NCBI RefSeq assembly: GCF_021390575.1 | Contig: NZ_JAJEJQ010000002.1 | Span: 186,001-250,000, forward strand | Length of the DNA stretch: 64,000 bases | Source: Paraburkholderia adhaesiva | GTDB lineage: Bacteria; Pseudomonadota; Gammaproteobacteria; Burkholderiales; Burkholderiaceae | Direction of reading: 5' to 3' | Part shown: positions 15,344 to 23,502 of the stretch, in pieces | How positions within the stretch are numbered: position 1 is the first letter of the stretch | Layout of the letters: each line of letters starts with the position of its first letter | The notes under the pieces: generated by a model | Seen by the model: the letters and a program-made list of their open reading frames with translations, nothing else | Told to the model about the DNA's origin: nothing | The model's database searches: none | Position numbers and translations under genes: made by a program

Positions 15344-15570
15344 CCATCATGTACACCATCGAGGAACGCTGGATGAATTTCCGGTTGCACTGTATCGATC
15401 CCGAGGCATCCACCGTCCAGCTTCACGATATGCGGATCGCGTTCTACGCCGGATTCACGTCAATGCTCGAAGCGAATATGGAACTGGCCTCGCTTGAGCA
15501 GGCCGTGGCGATATCGCTGCTCAAGCGTCTGAGTATCGAAACGCTTTGCTTCGCTAACGATCAGGTGTAA
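15340..15570 (+). CDS. Small phage protein
   Basis: A 76-residue protein starts at ATGA overlapping the previous stop. It is helical, with MLEANMELASLEQAVAISLL near the end. No domain is recognised. Confidence 0.55.
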   Translation: MTIMYTIEERWMNFRLHCIDPEASTVQLHDMRIAFYAGFTSMLEANMELASLEQAVAISLLKRLSIETLCFANDQV

Positions 15571-15585
15571 CGACAGGAGGATGTG

Positions 15586-16095
15586 ATGCTGGCACTCAAG
15601 CGGCACACGGTCAAGATCGCCCATCTCAATCTGCGCACCGAGAAACACGGCGACAAGGATGTGAACGCGCTCGACATAAAGATCACGTTCGACGTGCCGA
15701 ACGGACGGCTCGATGATCTCGCGGGCGGTCTGCGCGCCTCACTGTATGAGCAGTCGGGCAAGCCCGATCTGCTCGGGCCGGACAAGAACCATCTCACGCA
15801 CCTGCGGTTCCCGCAACTGGGCAAGGTCAAGTGGGGCGGCGCGTGGTCACCGGTCGGTTTCCACCTTCACGTGGGCAACGGTCGCGGCAAGGGCGATCTG
15901 CTGTTCGTGCAGTCGAAGTTCGATCAGGTTGAACTCACTCCGAAGGAGGGCGGCACGTGCACATGCGTGGCCCGCGCGCAGGTGTTACCGACTCCCGACG
16001 AGACCGCCAGGCTCGTTGGGCTGCTCGGTCACGAGGTCCCGGCATCGACCGACTTCACGAACGCGGTCGGCAGCGACGAGACCGGTGATGACTGA
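15586..16095 (+). CDS. Phage protein of unknown function
   Basis: The 169-residue protein is preceded by a perfect AGGAGG at 15575; I prefer the ATG at 15586 over GTG at 15583 for spacing. It has a beta-rich pattern (HTVKIAHLNLRTEKHG, DVNALDIKITFDVPNGRLDD, WSPVGFHLHVGNGRG) and could be a single-stranded DNA-binding accessory of the recombination genes, but no motif shows this. Confidence 0.65.
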   Translation: MLALKRHTVKIAHLNLRTEKHGDKDVNALDIKITFDVPNGRLDDLAGGLRASLYEQSGKPDLLGPDKNHLTHLRFPQLGKVKWGGAWSPVGFHLHVGNGRGKGDLLFVQSKFDQVELTPKEGGTCTCVARAQVLPTPDETARLVGLLGHEVPASTDFTNAVGSDETGDD

Positions 16096-16249
16096 TGCGC
16101 CACGTATCTCCCGCGTCCGCATGAGCGTGACCGCACGTGTCTTTTTCGCGGCGCTGATGGGGATGCGCTTCGCGGTGGTGGCGCTCGTGATCACGGGTGC
16201 TGCCGCGCTGATCCTTCGCCTGTTCCGCTGGGCGATCCTCAAGTGCTGA
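16088..16249 (+). CDS. Small membrane protein
   Basis: A 53-residue protein (MTDAPRISRVRMSVTARVFF) has one hydrophobic span, FAVVALVITGAAALILRLF, followed by a basic end, so it should insert once in the inner membrane. The start overlaps the previous stop by eight bases. A second start at 16121 would give 42 residues. Function is unknown. Confidence 0.5.
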   Translation: MTDAPRISRVRMSVTARVFFAALMGMRFAVVALVITGAAALILRLFRWAILKC

Positions 16250-16262
16250 CATGGAGTGAACC

Positions 16263-16766
16263 ATGAAGCTCACCACGACTTACCTGCTCACGCTTCGTAA
16301 ACAGGGGGTGTTTAATTTTGTCGCGGAGCAACTGCTCCACCAGAACGCCCGCGCAATGGCACCCGGCACGGCGAAGTGCATGTACCGCGCACCGGACGGT
16401 CGACGCTGTGCGATCGGCTGGCTCATGCCCGACGAGGTGTACCGGTCCCGCCTCGAATACATCGGTGTGAACGAACTTGCCTCGGAGCTGCTCACGTCAA
16501 CGAATCCGGAACACTTCCGCTTCGCGGAATTCCTCCTGCGTCACATGTGGCTGCTGCGTGAACTGCAGGGGCTGCACGATGCGCACACGCCCGATGCGTG
16601 GCCCGTGCGGTTGCGGATGATCGCCGCCGAGCATCGGCTGGACACCTTCGTGATCGACCACATGGCGCCGGTCATGACGTTGCGTCAGGAACGCCCCACG
16701 GACCTGCTGCAGCGCACTCTCGCTCCGTACATCAGTGACCACGAACCGGAAGCGGTGACATCATGA
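16263..16766 (+). CDS. Phage protein, first of a tandem paralogue pair
   Basis: The 167-residue protein has the pattern VFNFVAEQLLHQNARA, KCMYRAPDGRRCAIGWLMPD and a helical remainder with LLRELQGLHDAHTP. The next gene has the same layout (VFNHVSWHLLAQ, VCFFRNALGQECAVGAVIPE, LLMRLMQVHDEVTP). The conserved C...G..CA.G core resembles short phage proteins of unknown role. Tandem duplication is the main clue. Confidence 0.65.
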   Translation: MKLTTTYLLTLRKQGVFNFVAEQLLHQNARAMAPGTAKCMYRAPDGRRCAIGWLMPDEVYRSRLEYIGVNELASELLTSTNPEHFRFAEFLLRHMWLLRELQGLHDAHTPDAWPVRLRMIAAEHRLDTFVIDHMAPVMTLRQERPTDLLQRTLAPYISDHEPEAVTS

Positions 16767-17245
16767 GACCCGGTTACCCCACGGTTCGCGAGCTTGTCGA
16801 GTGGAACGGACAGGAGGTGTTCAACCACGTCTCGTGGCACCTGCTCGCGCAGGGCCAGCGCTGCACGAAGGGCGCGACGCGCGTCTGTTTTTTTCGCAAC
16901 GCACTCGGACAGGAGTGCGCGGTCGGGGCCGTCATCCCCGAAGCGCTCTATCACCCGGCGATGGAGGGGAAGAACGTTGCGGCGCTGATGTTGCTGCTCA
17001 CAGAAAGACCGTTCGATAGTGGCGGATACGAGGTGCTGCGCATGTTCCTCTGTGCTCACGCGACACTGCTCATGCGCCTCATGCAAGTCCACGACGAGGT
17101 GACGCCGGTCATGTGGCCGGAAGCACTCGTCGATGTCGCGGAATCCATGAGGCTCGACACCACCGTGATCGGTGCGTTCGTGTTTGAGTCGATGCGCGAC
17201 GGCCTGCCGGAACGGTTCACCGGAGCGCGCCATGTCATCACATAG
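16763..17245 (+). CDS. Phage protein, second of a tandem paralogue pair
   Basis: The 160-residue paralogue of the preceding gene overlaps it by four bases. The shared elements are VFNHVSWHLLAQ, a Cys-containing RNALGQECAVGAVIPEAL segment and a RLMQVHDEVTPVMWPEAL helix. No catalytic motif is evident. Confidence 0.65.
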   Translation: MRPGYPTVRELVEWNGQEVFNHVSWHLLAQGQRCTKGATRVCFFRNALGQECAVGAVIPEALYHPAMEGKNVAALMLLLTERPFDSGGYEVLRMFLCAHATLLMRLMQVHDEVTPVMWPEALVDVAESMRLDTTVIGAFVFESMRDGLPERFTGARHVIT

Positions 17246-17465
17246 CCGACGAGCCCGCGAGCGCATCGACACCATCGCGCAGTGGCTCGGTCCCGAGAAC
17301 CCCGAGATCGACGCATGGGTGCCTGACTACGGGCGCAAATGCGAGGCATGTGGTGCGACGCCGTGTGTCACCGGGCTCTCGAACGGGCAGGTGGTGTATG
17401 AAGGGCCGAAGTGCGGTGCCTGCATGTGGGGCGAAGCCGTATATGTCGATCCGCTCAATTGGTGA
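17232..17465 (+). CDS. Small zinc-ribbon protein
   Basis: A 77-residue protein has two Cys pairs, KCEACGATPC and KCGACMWG, separated by 20 residues, which would form a zinc ribbon. Its start overlaps the end of the preceding gene. Function is unknown; it could bind nucleic acid or protein. Confidence 0.6.
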   Translation: MSSHSRRARERIDTIAQWLGPENPEIDAWVPDYGRKCEACGATPCVTGLSNGQVVYEGPKCGACMWGEAVYVDPLNW

Positions 17466-17473
17466 GGCACGCC

Positions 17474-17686
17474 ATGTCACGTCAGCCCATCTATCGCACC
17501 CACTGCGTTTCGTGTGGTGCGCGCTTCTCTGACGTGAACGTGTACAGCGACGCGGGATGGATCGAGACGCGGATATCCGGTCTGTGCGAAGCGTGCTTCG
17601 ATACGTTTGTCGAACTGATGGTGGTGACGAGGACCGGTGATGAGCACGACGACGATGAAGCGGGCGATAGGCGGACCGGTGGCTGA
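17474..17686 (+). CDS. Small zinc-binding protein
   Basis: The 70-residue protein has CVSCGARF near the N-terminus and LCEACFDTF in the middle, a second zinc-knuckle protein in a row, with an acidic tail (GDEHDDDEAGD). Function is unknown. Confidence 0.55.
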   Translation: MSRQPIYRTHCVSCGARFSDVNVYSDAGWIETRISGLCEACFDTFVELMVVTRTGDEHDDDEAGDRRTGG

Positions 17687-17876
17687 ACTCGACCTGTCCG
17701 GTGCGCGCCCGCTCGTACTGGTCGACGGTGAGCCTTTACAGGGAGTCGCCACGGCGCGCGTCGAGGTCAACCCGGATGACGCGCCAGTACACGTGCTGCG
17801 GATCGTGCGTTTCGAGGTCAAGGGCGGATCACTCCCGCACGGTGTACGCCTGATCAGCAGAAGGGAGAACGAGTGA
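17640..17876 (+). CDS. Small phage protein
   Basis: A 78-residue beta-rich protein (PLVLVDGEPLQGVATARVEV) has no recognised domain. It overlaps the previous gene by 47 bases and the next by one base, which is tight but usual in this operon. Confidence 0.5.
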   Translation: MSTTTMKRAIGGPVAELDLSGARPLVLVDGEPLQGVATARVEVNPDDAPVHVLRIVRFEVKGGSLPHGVRLISRRENE

Positions 17877-18163
17877 TGGGCACTACACGCAAGACATATA
17901 CTCAAAACCCGGAGAGCGCACCTGTGCTGAAGCACTCGACCGTGACGGCCCTGATGTGGGAGAGATACAGGATCACAAGCGAAGACGGCAAGCCTGCCAC
18001 GCTTGCCATCATTGATGAAAAGGGTAACGTGCTGGATGCTGGTCCTGAAGTCGCACGCGAGCTATGGGAGCTTGCGTTACTTGCGTATCGCCAATATCTG
18101 AGCGGTGAAGGTTTGCTACGCATCTACTCCACGCCAGATGGTTTATTGCAGGACCATGAATAA
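17876..18163 (+). CDS. Last gene of the rightward phage operon, unknown
   Basis: The 95-residue protein (MGTTRKTYTQNPESAPVLKH) contains YRITSEDGKPATLAIIDEKG and an amphipathic LWELALLAYRQYLSG helix. No domain is recognised. A factor-independent terminator follows at once, so it ends the operon. Confidence 0.55.
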   Translation: MGTTRKTYTQNPESAPVLKHSTVTALMWERYRITSEDGKPATLAIIDEKGNVLDAGPEVARELWELALLAYRQYLSGEGLLRIYSTPDGLLQDHE

Positions 18164-18167
18164 GCAA

Positions 18168-18194
18168 GGGCGACCTAGATGGATCGCCCTTTTT
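18168..18194 (+). terminator. Terminator of the rightward phage operon
   Basis: GGGCGA and TCGCCC form a stem around a ten-base loop and are followed by five T residues, directly after the last gene. Confidence 0.85.
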
Positions 18195-18272
18195 GATGCA
18201 GGCAGGGCCTTTACTTGTCAAAGTCTGGACTTGGTCGGCCGGAGGATGTCCGATAGTCTGGCTCAGTTCGGC

Positions 18273-18414
18273 CGAGGCTGTGTGAAAACTCGAAAGTAGC
18301 CGATTTTCGGGTGTCGCTTTACCCCTCCCGAACCGCTTCGAAGCCCATACGAGGCGATCTGGTGAGCCGACTTCGTCGGCTGGCGCGTTCGGCGCGAGTT
18401 TTCACACAGCCTCG
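18273..18414. repeat. MITE-like element with perfect 20-bp inverted repeats
   Basis: The ends CGAGGCTGTGTGAAAACTCG (18273-18292) and its exact complement (18395-18414) enclose 102 bases with no coding capacity. The termini look like those of a DNA transposon, so this may be a miniature element moved by an unlinked transposase or a dispersed intergenic repeat. I could not find a clear target duplication. Confidence 0.75.
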
Positions 18415-18598
18415 ACCATGAAGGGACGTTCGACATCGTCTCAGGGATCGTCGACAACTTGGGCCATATCCGCCGTAGCAAAGGCATTGGGCACCGACCA
18501 AATGGCTAATGTTCAGGCGCGCTCGCGCTGTGGTGCTGGCTCGTCATTCTTCGTCCACCACTGGTCGGCACGCTAGCTAGTTTGCCAAGAGAGAAACT

Positions 18599-18625
18599 AA
18601 AAAGCCCCTCGCAAGGGGCTTTCTT
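18599..18625 (-). terminator. Bidirectional terminator after the accessory pair
   Basis: AAAGCCCCT and AGGGGCTTT pair around a four-base loop, with T runs on both strands. It would end leftward transcription from the genes at 18644-19422. Confidence 0.85.
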
Positions 18626-18643
18626 GATGTGGCGTCTGAGAGG

Positions 18644-19051
18644 TCAGTTGTAATGATGATCGGCTTGCAGCCGTACCCCGGGGATCGGCTTATAGCCATC
18701 GGGCACCGAATGAATGCCTTCCTGCAACGCGACGGTTGACTCAATTTCACCGTTGAAACGCTGATCTATTGCCCATACGGTCTGCTGGTCCAGCGCGTCT
18801 AGAAGTGCAATAGACCCATCCACCACGTGCGACAGCAACGCTTCGTCAGCACAAACTGCGAGATACCGCGTGAGTTGTTCCGACCGATCGAACGTGGACT
18901 CGTACACAAGGAGTGCGCATTCATGCCCGTGCGACGTAAACAGTTTCGGGCTGTCGTCTTCGTACAAGACCTCATCAATCTGGAGGCTTCCGAACTTCGA
19001 CGGATCGACCGGCGTCCCGCGAGCTTTCCACATTGCTATCTCCATAGTCAC
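18644..19051 (-). CDS. Accessory protein of unknown function, DUF6575-like
   Basis: The 135-residue protein shows FGSLQIDEVLYEDDSPKLFT, ALLVYESTFDRSEQL and LLSHVVDGSIALLDALDQ, a pattern that recalls DUF6575 proteins; the resemblance is weak. It is the second gene of a leftward two-gene unit that opposes the rightward phage operon. The GTG at 19051 overlaps the upstream stop; an ATG at 19045 is equally possible. Such isolated pairs near the integrase end are typical lysogenic conversion or defence genes. Confidence 0.6.
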   Translation of the reverse strand: MTMEIAMWKARGTPVDPSKFGSLQIDEVLYEDDSPKLFTSHGHECALLVYESTFDRSEQLTRYLAVCADEALLSHVVDGSIALLDALDQQTVWAIDQRFNGEIESTVALQEGIHSVPDGYKPIPGVRLQADHHYN

Positions 19052-19422
19052 TTGAATAGTGACACCCTATCTACTCCATCGCACGGCCACCATGTGTGAT
19101 GGGAGGTCGCCATCTTCGGTGGCGTATGCGCAATATCGCCATCTTTAGCAGTTAGAACGGCTGTCGCAATGTACGTTCCACCACCATTCGGCCACGCTTG
19201 CTGCCGGTGCACCGCATCCCTGCGATCGGTGAACACGCTGATGCCGTAACTTTTGCAAACTGCACTTGGCGTGTTGTATTTCAGAGGACGCCCTTCCTCG
19301 GCGTACGTTAGTACGTCATCGGCAACAGGCGGATTTCCCTGAGTCAACCGATACACCGTATCGTTACACTGCCGCGCCGCGGCGAGCGGACAGTTTGCCG
19401 GAAGTCCAGAAAATCTGCTCAT
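19048..19422 (-). CDS. Accessory protein of unknown function
   Basis: A 124-residue protein (MSRFSGLPANCPLAAARQCN) has SYGISVFTDRRDAVHRQQAW, then YIATAVLTAKDGDIAHTPPK and a HHTWWP motif near the C-terminus. I do not recognise the family. It is first in the leftward pair, overlapping the next gene by four bases, so the two probably work together. Confidence 0.6.
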   Translation of the reverse strand: MSRFSGLPANCPLAAARQCNDTVYRLTQGNPPVADDVLTYAEEGRPLKYNTPSAVCKSYGISVFTDRRDAVHRQQAWPNGGGTYIATAVLTAKDGDIAHTPPKMATSHHTWWPCDGVDRVSLFK

Positions 19423-20070
19423 GTAGGTCGCTCTTGCGCTTCTTTCGGCCGAGTATAACAAGCTAAATATCTTCCGACGCGCACAGCGAGCGCACTCCGT
19501 TGTGGAAAAGCGAAGCGCGGGTAGCAGAAGGACCGGGATATGTCCGCACAAATCCGAGAGACGAAGTATGGGTCTCATTGTGGAGAGGCACAAAAGATAA
19601 ATCCTGCTTATATAGCCACATCCTGAGCGGACTATTCTGACGGAAAGGGTGGTGCGCGAACGTTCGTTTCACAGAAAGCCGTAAGCCTCGTGTGGGTCGG
19701 TTTATGCGCTTCGCATATATCCTGCGATCACCGAACAATCGGTGTCTGCGTCGGACCGTGTTCAGCCAATAGGAACCAATCGATTTCGGGCGAAAAGGTG
19801 CCAAGGCGTTTCCGGTGCGCCCGTGTCAACCGGCTCCCACGATGCTGTCGAGACAACCCCTGCAAGCCCCTCGCACCGAGGCCAGCGCGGTCACGCCGGG
19901 TGGCTTCGCAAACCGAAGAGCACGAAACAGCCAAGGCCGTCACGCCGAGCAAGCGTCGTTTCGCGGAGACGCGGTCCCGCGCCGGCGGGCAATTTGAGCA
20001 CCGCAGCATTAGAATACCTCGACTCGGCGAGAGCCAAGGCGGCGCATACACAAGACTCACCGGGGGAATC
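19423..20070. other. Intergenic stretch without a supported gene
   Basis: About 650 bases separate the leftward pair from the rightward beta-flower gene. Short frames exist on both strands but none has a ribosome-binding site plus recognisable protein pattern. It must contain promoters for both sides. Confidence 0.5.
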
Positions 20071-20532
20071 ATGCAGATCAAGGCTATACGCCAACTGATT
20101 CATTGGATGTTCCCGTTGGCCATTGCGGCATGCGGTGTGGTTGCAAACGCCGACGAAGTGACACTTTTCAACGCGAGAGGCGCAGCCGAGGCATACATTG
20201 CTATAGACGACGAGCTGACAATTTACTTGTGGAGTGGCGAGCCCGTGGCATACCTTGAAAAGGCTGGCATTGGCGAAGGCTACAACGTCTACGGGTTCAA
20301 TGGGAAGCACCTTGGCTGGTTTACAAAGGGGGCAATATATGCCCACGATGGGACCGCGGCATGCGCCACCGCTGAGGTCATGACCTCAGCCCCCCAACTC
20401 GAACCACTCAAATCGCTTAAGCGACTCAAGCCCCTTCAGTCTTTGACGGAGCTTGCACCTCTTCAGCCATTGCTTGCCAGCAGGTTCGGTGACACTCCGT
20501 GCGGTTTCCTATTAGGCGCCGGGGCGAAATAA
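20071..20532 (+). CDS. Exported 4-fold beta-flower protein
   Basis: The 153-residue protein has a signal peptide (hydrophobic WMFPLAIAACGVVANA, cut near residue 27) and then a short domain with DDELTIYLWSGEPVAYLEKA, YNVYGFNGKHLGWFTKGAIY, the repeated pattern of 4-fold beta-flower proteins. A C-terminal Leu/Lys/Pro repeat (LEPLKSLKRLKPLQSLTELA) follows, typical of this group. A GGGGG stretch precedes the ATG. It is probably a lysogenic conversion gene acting in the periplasm or at the surface; function is unknown. Confidence 0.75.
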   Translation: MQIKAIRQLIHWMFPLAIAACGVVANADEVTLFNARGAAEAYIAIDDELTIYLWSGEPVAYLEKAGIGEGYNVYGFNGKHLGWFTKGAIYAHDGTAACATAEVMTSAPQLEPLKSLKRLKPLQSLTELAPLQPLLASRFGDTPCGFLLGAGAK

Positions 20533-20914
20533 AGTGATATCGGGCGTTGCTCACGCAGCGAAACTTGGATGAGGTTCGCGAACTCGCTTATCCGATCGCC
20601 ACGGTCCTTGGCTATAGGTGGCCTGGGCCGTTCTGACGGCTCCGTGCTGATTCACGAGGGACCGCTTTAGGGCGATGCGTATGTCCCTTTTGGGTCGGGT
20701 GCTGCCAAAGATATCGCGCGGTCGTCGGCCAGGAGCCGTCATAAGTCAGCTTCACCACGTATGACCCTCTGGCGTCTGTATCAGTCGAGAAGCTGTCGTC
20801 GACCAAGGGGCTCAGCGAACGGCGGAGACGGGGCGGTCGCGACCCCTTGCCTCGAAAACGGTTGGAACCCGATCTGACTGTGACTGTTACACCGAGTCCC
20901 GACTTTTACACTTT
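20533..20914. other. Intergenic stretch, possible gene remnant
   Basis: No intact gene is supported. On the minus strand around 20612-20806 one frame reads SFSTDTDARGSYVVKLTYDG, which looks protein-like but then loses sense, so it could be a decayed gene. It separates the beta-flower gene from the 3' end of the recombinase. Confidence 0.4.
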
Positions 20915-22687
20915 TTACTTGAGGCGAGGCTTGCGCTCGACGTGCTTTCCTGCGGCCACCTTCTCGCGGCTCGGCACCTTTACGGCTTCGTCCACGAGTT
21001 CACCCGTGAGCCGATGAAAGTCAAAGCCGACTACCACGCCCCGCTTGGATGTAAGCCGCATATGCATAGGCTTGACATTCCCTTTATCCTTGACTGCTAC
21101 CATAAATATATCGATGCGCTCAAAGGTCTCCGCAATGAGCTTGCGGACCTTCATGCGAGCGTCGTAGTCTAGGGCTAACACATCGTCGACTAGCGCTGCC
21201 CATGCTTTTGCTGTTGAGGGCTTTGCACGGTCATGTACTTTCAGTTCGCGCTCTAGTTTTACTGCAGCCTTCGTCGCCTCTCGTTTCTCTGCTTCCAGCT
21301 CACGCATCCCTTCCATGAAGGTATCCGGCAAGTCATCACTTTCCAGCATGATTTGCTTGAGCTTGCCGAGTTTAAGATCTAGCTTCGTAAGTACACTGCG
21401 CTTTGCAACAAGCTGCTTCATGAGCGGATCGGCCGCATTGTCGCTAGTCATGAGCTTGTCGAGGTTTACCTGATTCATGCAGTAGGTCATGAGGGCGCGC
21501 TCGACAGCTACAGCCGAGCAGCTTTCAACGTCGCTAGGACAGTACTGGCCTGTGCGGTAGTAATAGCCGCAGCGCAGGCGACGCCTGCGCTTCTCCGGGG
21601 GTGAATCTGGAATAGCTGTAGTTTTTCCGTTCGCAATCCGTTTACGCTGATTCATGTTCTGTGTAGCGAGCAGCGAGCCACAATAGCCACATCTGCCAAT
21701 GAGCGTGCCAGTAACGATGGAAGGAATAGCGCCCTTTCCCTTCTTGTAGCCGCGCTTATTAACAATCATCTGCAGTTCATCCCACTCTGCTTCCGTTACG
21801 AGCGCAGGATAGTAGCCAGCAAGGGTGAAAGTCTGCCCATCTGCCTTTACAACTTTGTCGCCCCTGAGTGCCGGTGATCCGATAACACGGGTCACACGCG
21901 TAACAGGATACTTTTCACTGATCGCGAGACCTTCAGCCTCAAGGCGTCGTGTAATTTCTATTGCGCCGTAGCCGTCGAGGTAGAGCCCGATCATCCGACG
22001 CATAGCCTGAGCCTGCGGAACGTCGAGTTCAAAACGTTGGTGCACCTGGTCATAGAGCACCCATGAGGGATCAGTGCCGGACACAAGTTTGCCCTCTGCA
22101 TTGATGTGTCGGGTAGCTCCCACGGTGCCCGTCTTGGTTTCGAGCCACCTTTTGCATTTTGCTGCATAGGCTCCCCTGATGCGTTTGCTTTTACTTTCAC
22201 TTTCCTCGTTCGCGCGCTGCATGATAACGAGTGACTTCATGAGCTTCCAGGGATTTGCACGCACCTGTTCGCTGTTATAGATTTCACCGTCCGTGCCAGT
22301 AACAACCGTAATACCGGCGTTAATAATGTTGAGAAGCTGCGCCATTGCCACGTCAACGGTAGCGCGTGACAAGCGATCCAGCTGTTCGACAAATAGTACT
22401 GACTGCTCCGGCACATGTCCTTCCTCAATTTCCTTGAGAAAAGCGCCGAGAGCACCATTCTTTACGTGGTTACCGTGATAGGCCGAGCGGCCTTCATCAC
22501 GCATGGCTAGCGACTCGTCGAGTTCGTAGTTGTTCTCAGTCGCCCATTCTTTCGCGATGGCAAGTTGGCGTTCGATGGAACTACCCTTCGCCTGCTCGGT
22601 ATGGGAGTAACGAAGATAGCTGTAGACCCTGCGCGATGATGCAGGGCGGGCGGCTGGGGCCTTGGTTCGTGCGGCTTTTACTTGCAT
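20915..22687 (-). CDS. int: Large serine recombinase (phage integrase)
   Basis: The 590-residue protein integrates and excises the prophage. It has an N-terminal resolvase domain with catalytic S28 in VYSYLRYSHTEQAKG and the SIERQ segment, then LFVEQLDRLSRATVDVAMAQ. A recombinase domain follows (about 190-300, GYGAIEITRRLEAEG) and then a zinc ribbon (CGYCGSLLATQN ... RLRCGYYY). The C-terminal region holds a coiled coil (about 430-500) that serine integrases use for synapsis control. Length and order are normal and the gene looks intact. It lies at the right end, next to the interrupted dehydrogenase gene. Confidence 0.95.
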   Translation of the reverse strand: MQVKAARTKAPAARPASSRRVYSYLRYSHTEQAKGSSIERQLAIAKEWATENNYELDESLAMRDEGRSAYHGNHVKNGALGAFLKEIEEGHVPEQSVLFVEQLDRLSRATVDVAMAQLLNIINAGITVVTGTDGEIYNSEQVRANPWKLMKSLVIMQRANEESESKSKRIRGAYAAKCKRWLETKTGTVGATRHINAEGKLVSGTDPSWVLYDQVHQRFELDVPQAQAMRRMIGLYLDGYGAIEITRRLEAEGLAISEKYPVTRVTRVIGSPALRGDKVVKADGQTFTLAGYYPALVTEAEWDELQMIVNKRGYKKGKGAIPSIVTGTLIGRCGYCGSLLATQNMNQRKRIANGKTTAIPDSPPEKRRRRLRCGYYYRTGQYCPSDVESCSAVAVERALMTYCMNQVNLDKLMTSDNAADPLMKQLVAKRSVLTKLDLKLGKLKQIMLESDDLPDTFMEGMRELEAEKREATKAAVKLERELKVHDRAKPSTAKAWAALVDDVLALDYDARMKVRKLIAETFERIDIFMVAVKDKGNVKPMHMRLTSKRGVVVGFDFHRLTGELVDEAVKVPSREKVAAGKHVERKPRLK

Positions 22688-22746
22688 GGCGCGTATCCTT
22701 AACTGCTGGACGATTCGAGTATATACATAGGTGAACCGCGTACAAA
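22688..22746. other. Right prophage junction (attR region)
   Basis: Phage sequence ends between the recombinase start and the point where the host dehydrogenase frame resumes (TAC AAA CAT GCG at 22741). Serine integrases use a two-base core that cannot be fixed here because the left junction is outside the window. Confidence 0.7.
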
Positions 22747-23022
22747 CATGCGATCACGGGCCTCACGAAGTCGGTTTCGCTCGATGGGCGGCGCTACGAC
22801 ATCGCGTGCGGGCAGATCGACATCGGCAATGCGGCGACGGAGATGGCCGAGCGCATGGCGCGCGGCGTGCCGCAGGCAAACGGCGAGATTGCCGTCGAAC
22901 CGCTCATGGACGTCGAGCTCGTCGCCGATGCGGTCCTGAACATGGCGCAACTGCCGCTCGAAGCGAACGTACAGTTCATGACGATCATGGCGACCAAAAT
23001 GCCGTTCGTCGGGCGCGGCTGA
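22741..23022 (+). pseudogene. 3' part of a short-chain dehydrogenase split by the prophage
   Basis: The open frame has no start and reads [20 protein letters not shown], then [20 protein letters not shown] and ends [15 protein letters not shown]. This is the C-terminal third of an SDR oxidoreductase from just after the catalytic Tyr-x-x-x-Lys motif, with a shifted or hybrid YK at the junction. The N-terminal two thirds should lie left of the prophage, outside the window. The interrupted gene is therefore the attachment target; excision would restore it. Confidence 0.85.
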
Positions 23023-23131
23023 GCGTCCCGGGCGGCAGTCGCAGCGCGCGATGCGGCCCCGAACGCTCGCGCGCGACGTCCCGCGATGTCTCGTATACTG
23101 ACCGACGACCCGTCACGACGCCAAAGCGCCC

Positions 23132-23461
23132 ATGCCTTTGCCCACGCGCCCCGACGACGATCCGCGCCCTGACCCACCCGAGCGTCCGGACAACGACGCC
23201 TGCTGCCACTGCGGCTGCGATCCGTGCATCTTCGACCTGTACGACGCAGAGGTTGCGCGTTGGCGCGCCGAGATTGCTGCCTGGGAAAAGCGCAAGCCGG
23301 CTGCGGGCGGAACCCGGACGCACGCCCCACGCGACGTTGGGGACAAGCCTGAAGGCGCACGTGCGGAGAGGGCTGTCACAGGACGCGACCCGGCCGTCAA
23401 CCGAGCCGGAAAGACTGCACCAGTGCCAGCCCACAAACCGGTCCGAAAGCCAAAGGCATAA
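23132..23461 (+). CDS. Oxidoreductase-like domain protein
   Basis: The 109-residue protein has a short N-terminal DPPERPDNDACCHCGCDPCI then FDLYDAEVARWRAEIAAWEK, the pattern of the oxidoreductase-like (PF09791) domain with clustered cysteines that may bind metal. The rest is a disordered, basic Pro/Ala/Lys tail. Function is unknown. It is the first intact host gene right of the prophage. Confidence 0.75.
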   Translation: MPLPTRPDDDPRPDPPERPDNDACCHCGCDPCIFDLYDAEVARWRAEIAAWEKRKPAAGGTRTHAPRDVGDKPEGARAERAVTGRDPAVNRAGKTAPVPAHKPVRKPKA

Positions 23462-23502
23462 GCGCATCGCGCGCGCGTCCCGATCGTTAACTCGAAGCCG
23501 TC

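Larger units (their letters stand above)
18195..18643. other. Intergenic stretch with a MITE-like element
   Basis: No gene is supported here. The stretch contains the 142-bp inverted-repeat element listed separately and, near its right end, the terminator at 18599-18625. Confidence 0.6.

Noticed and set aside
19463..19804. Leftward 113-codon frame between the accessory pair and beta-flower gene
   Set aside because: No ribosome-binding site or recognisable pattern; composition looks random.
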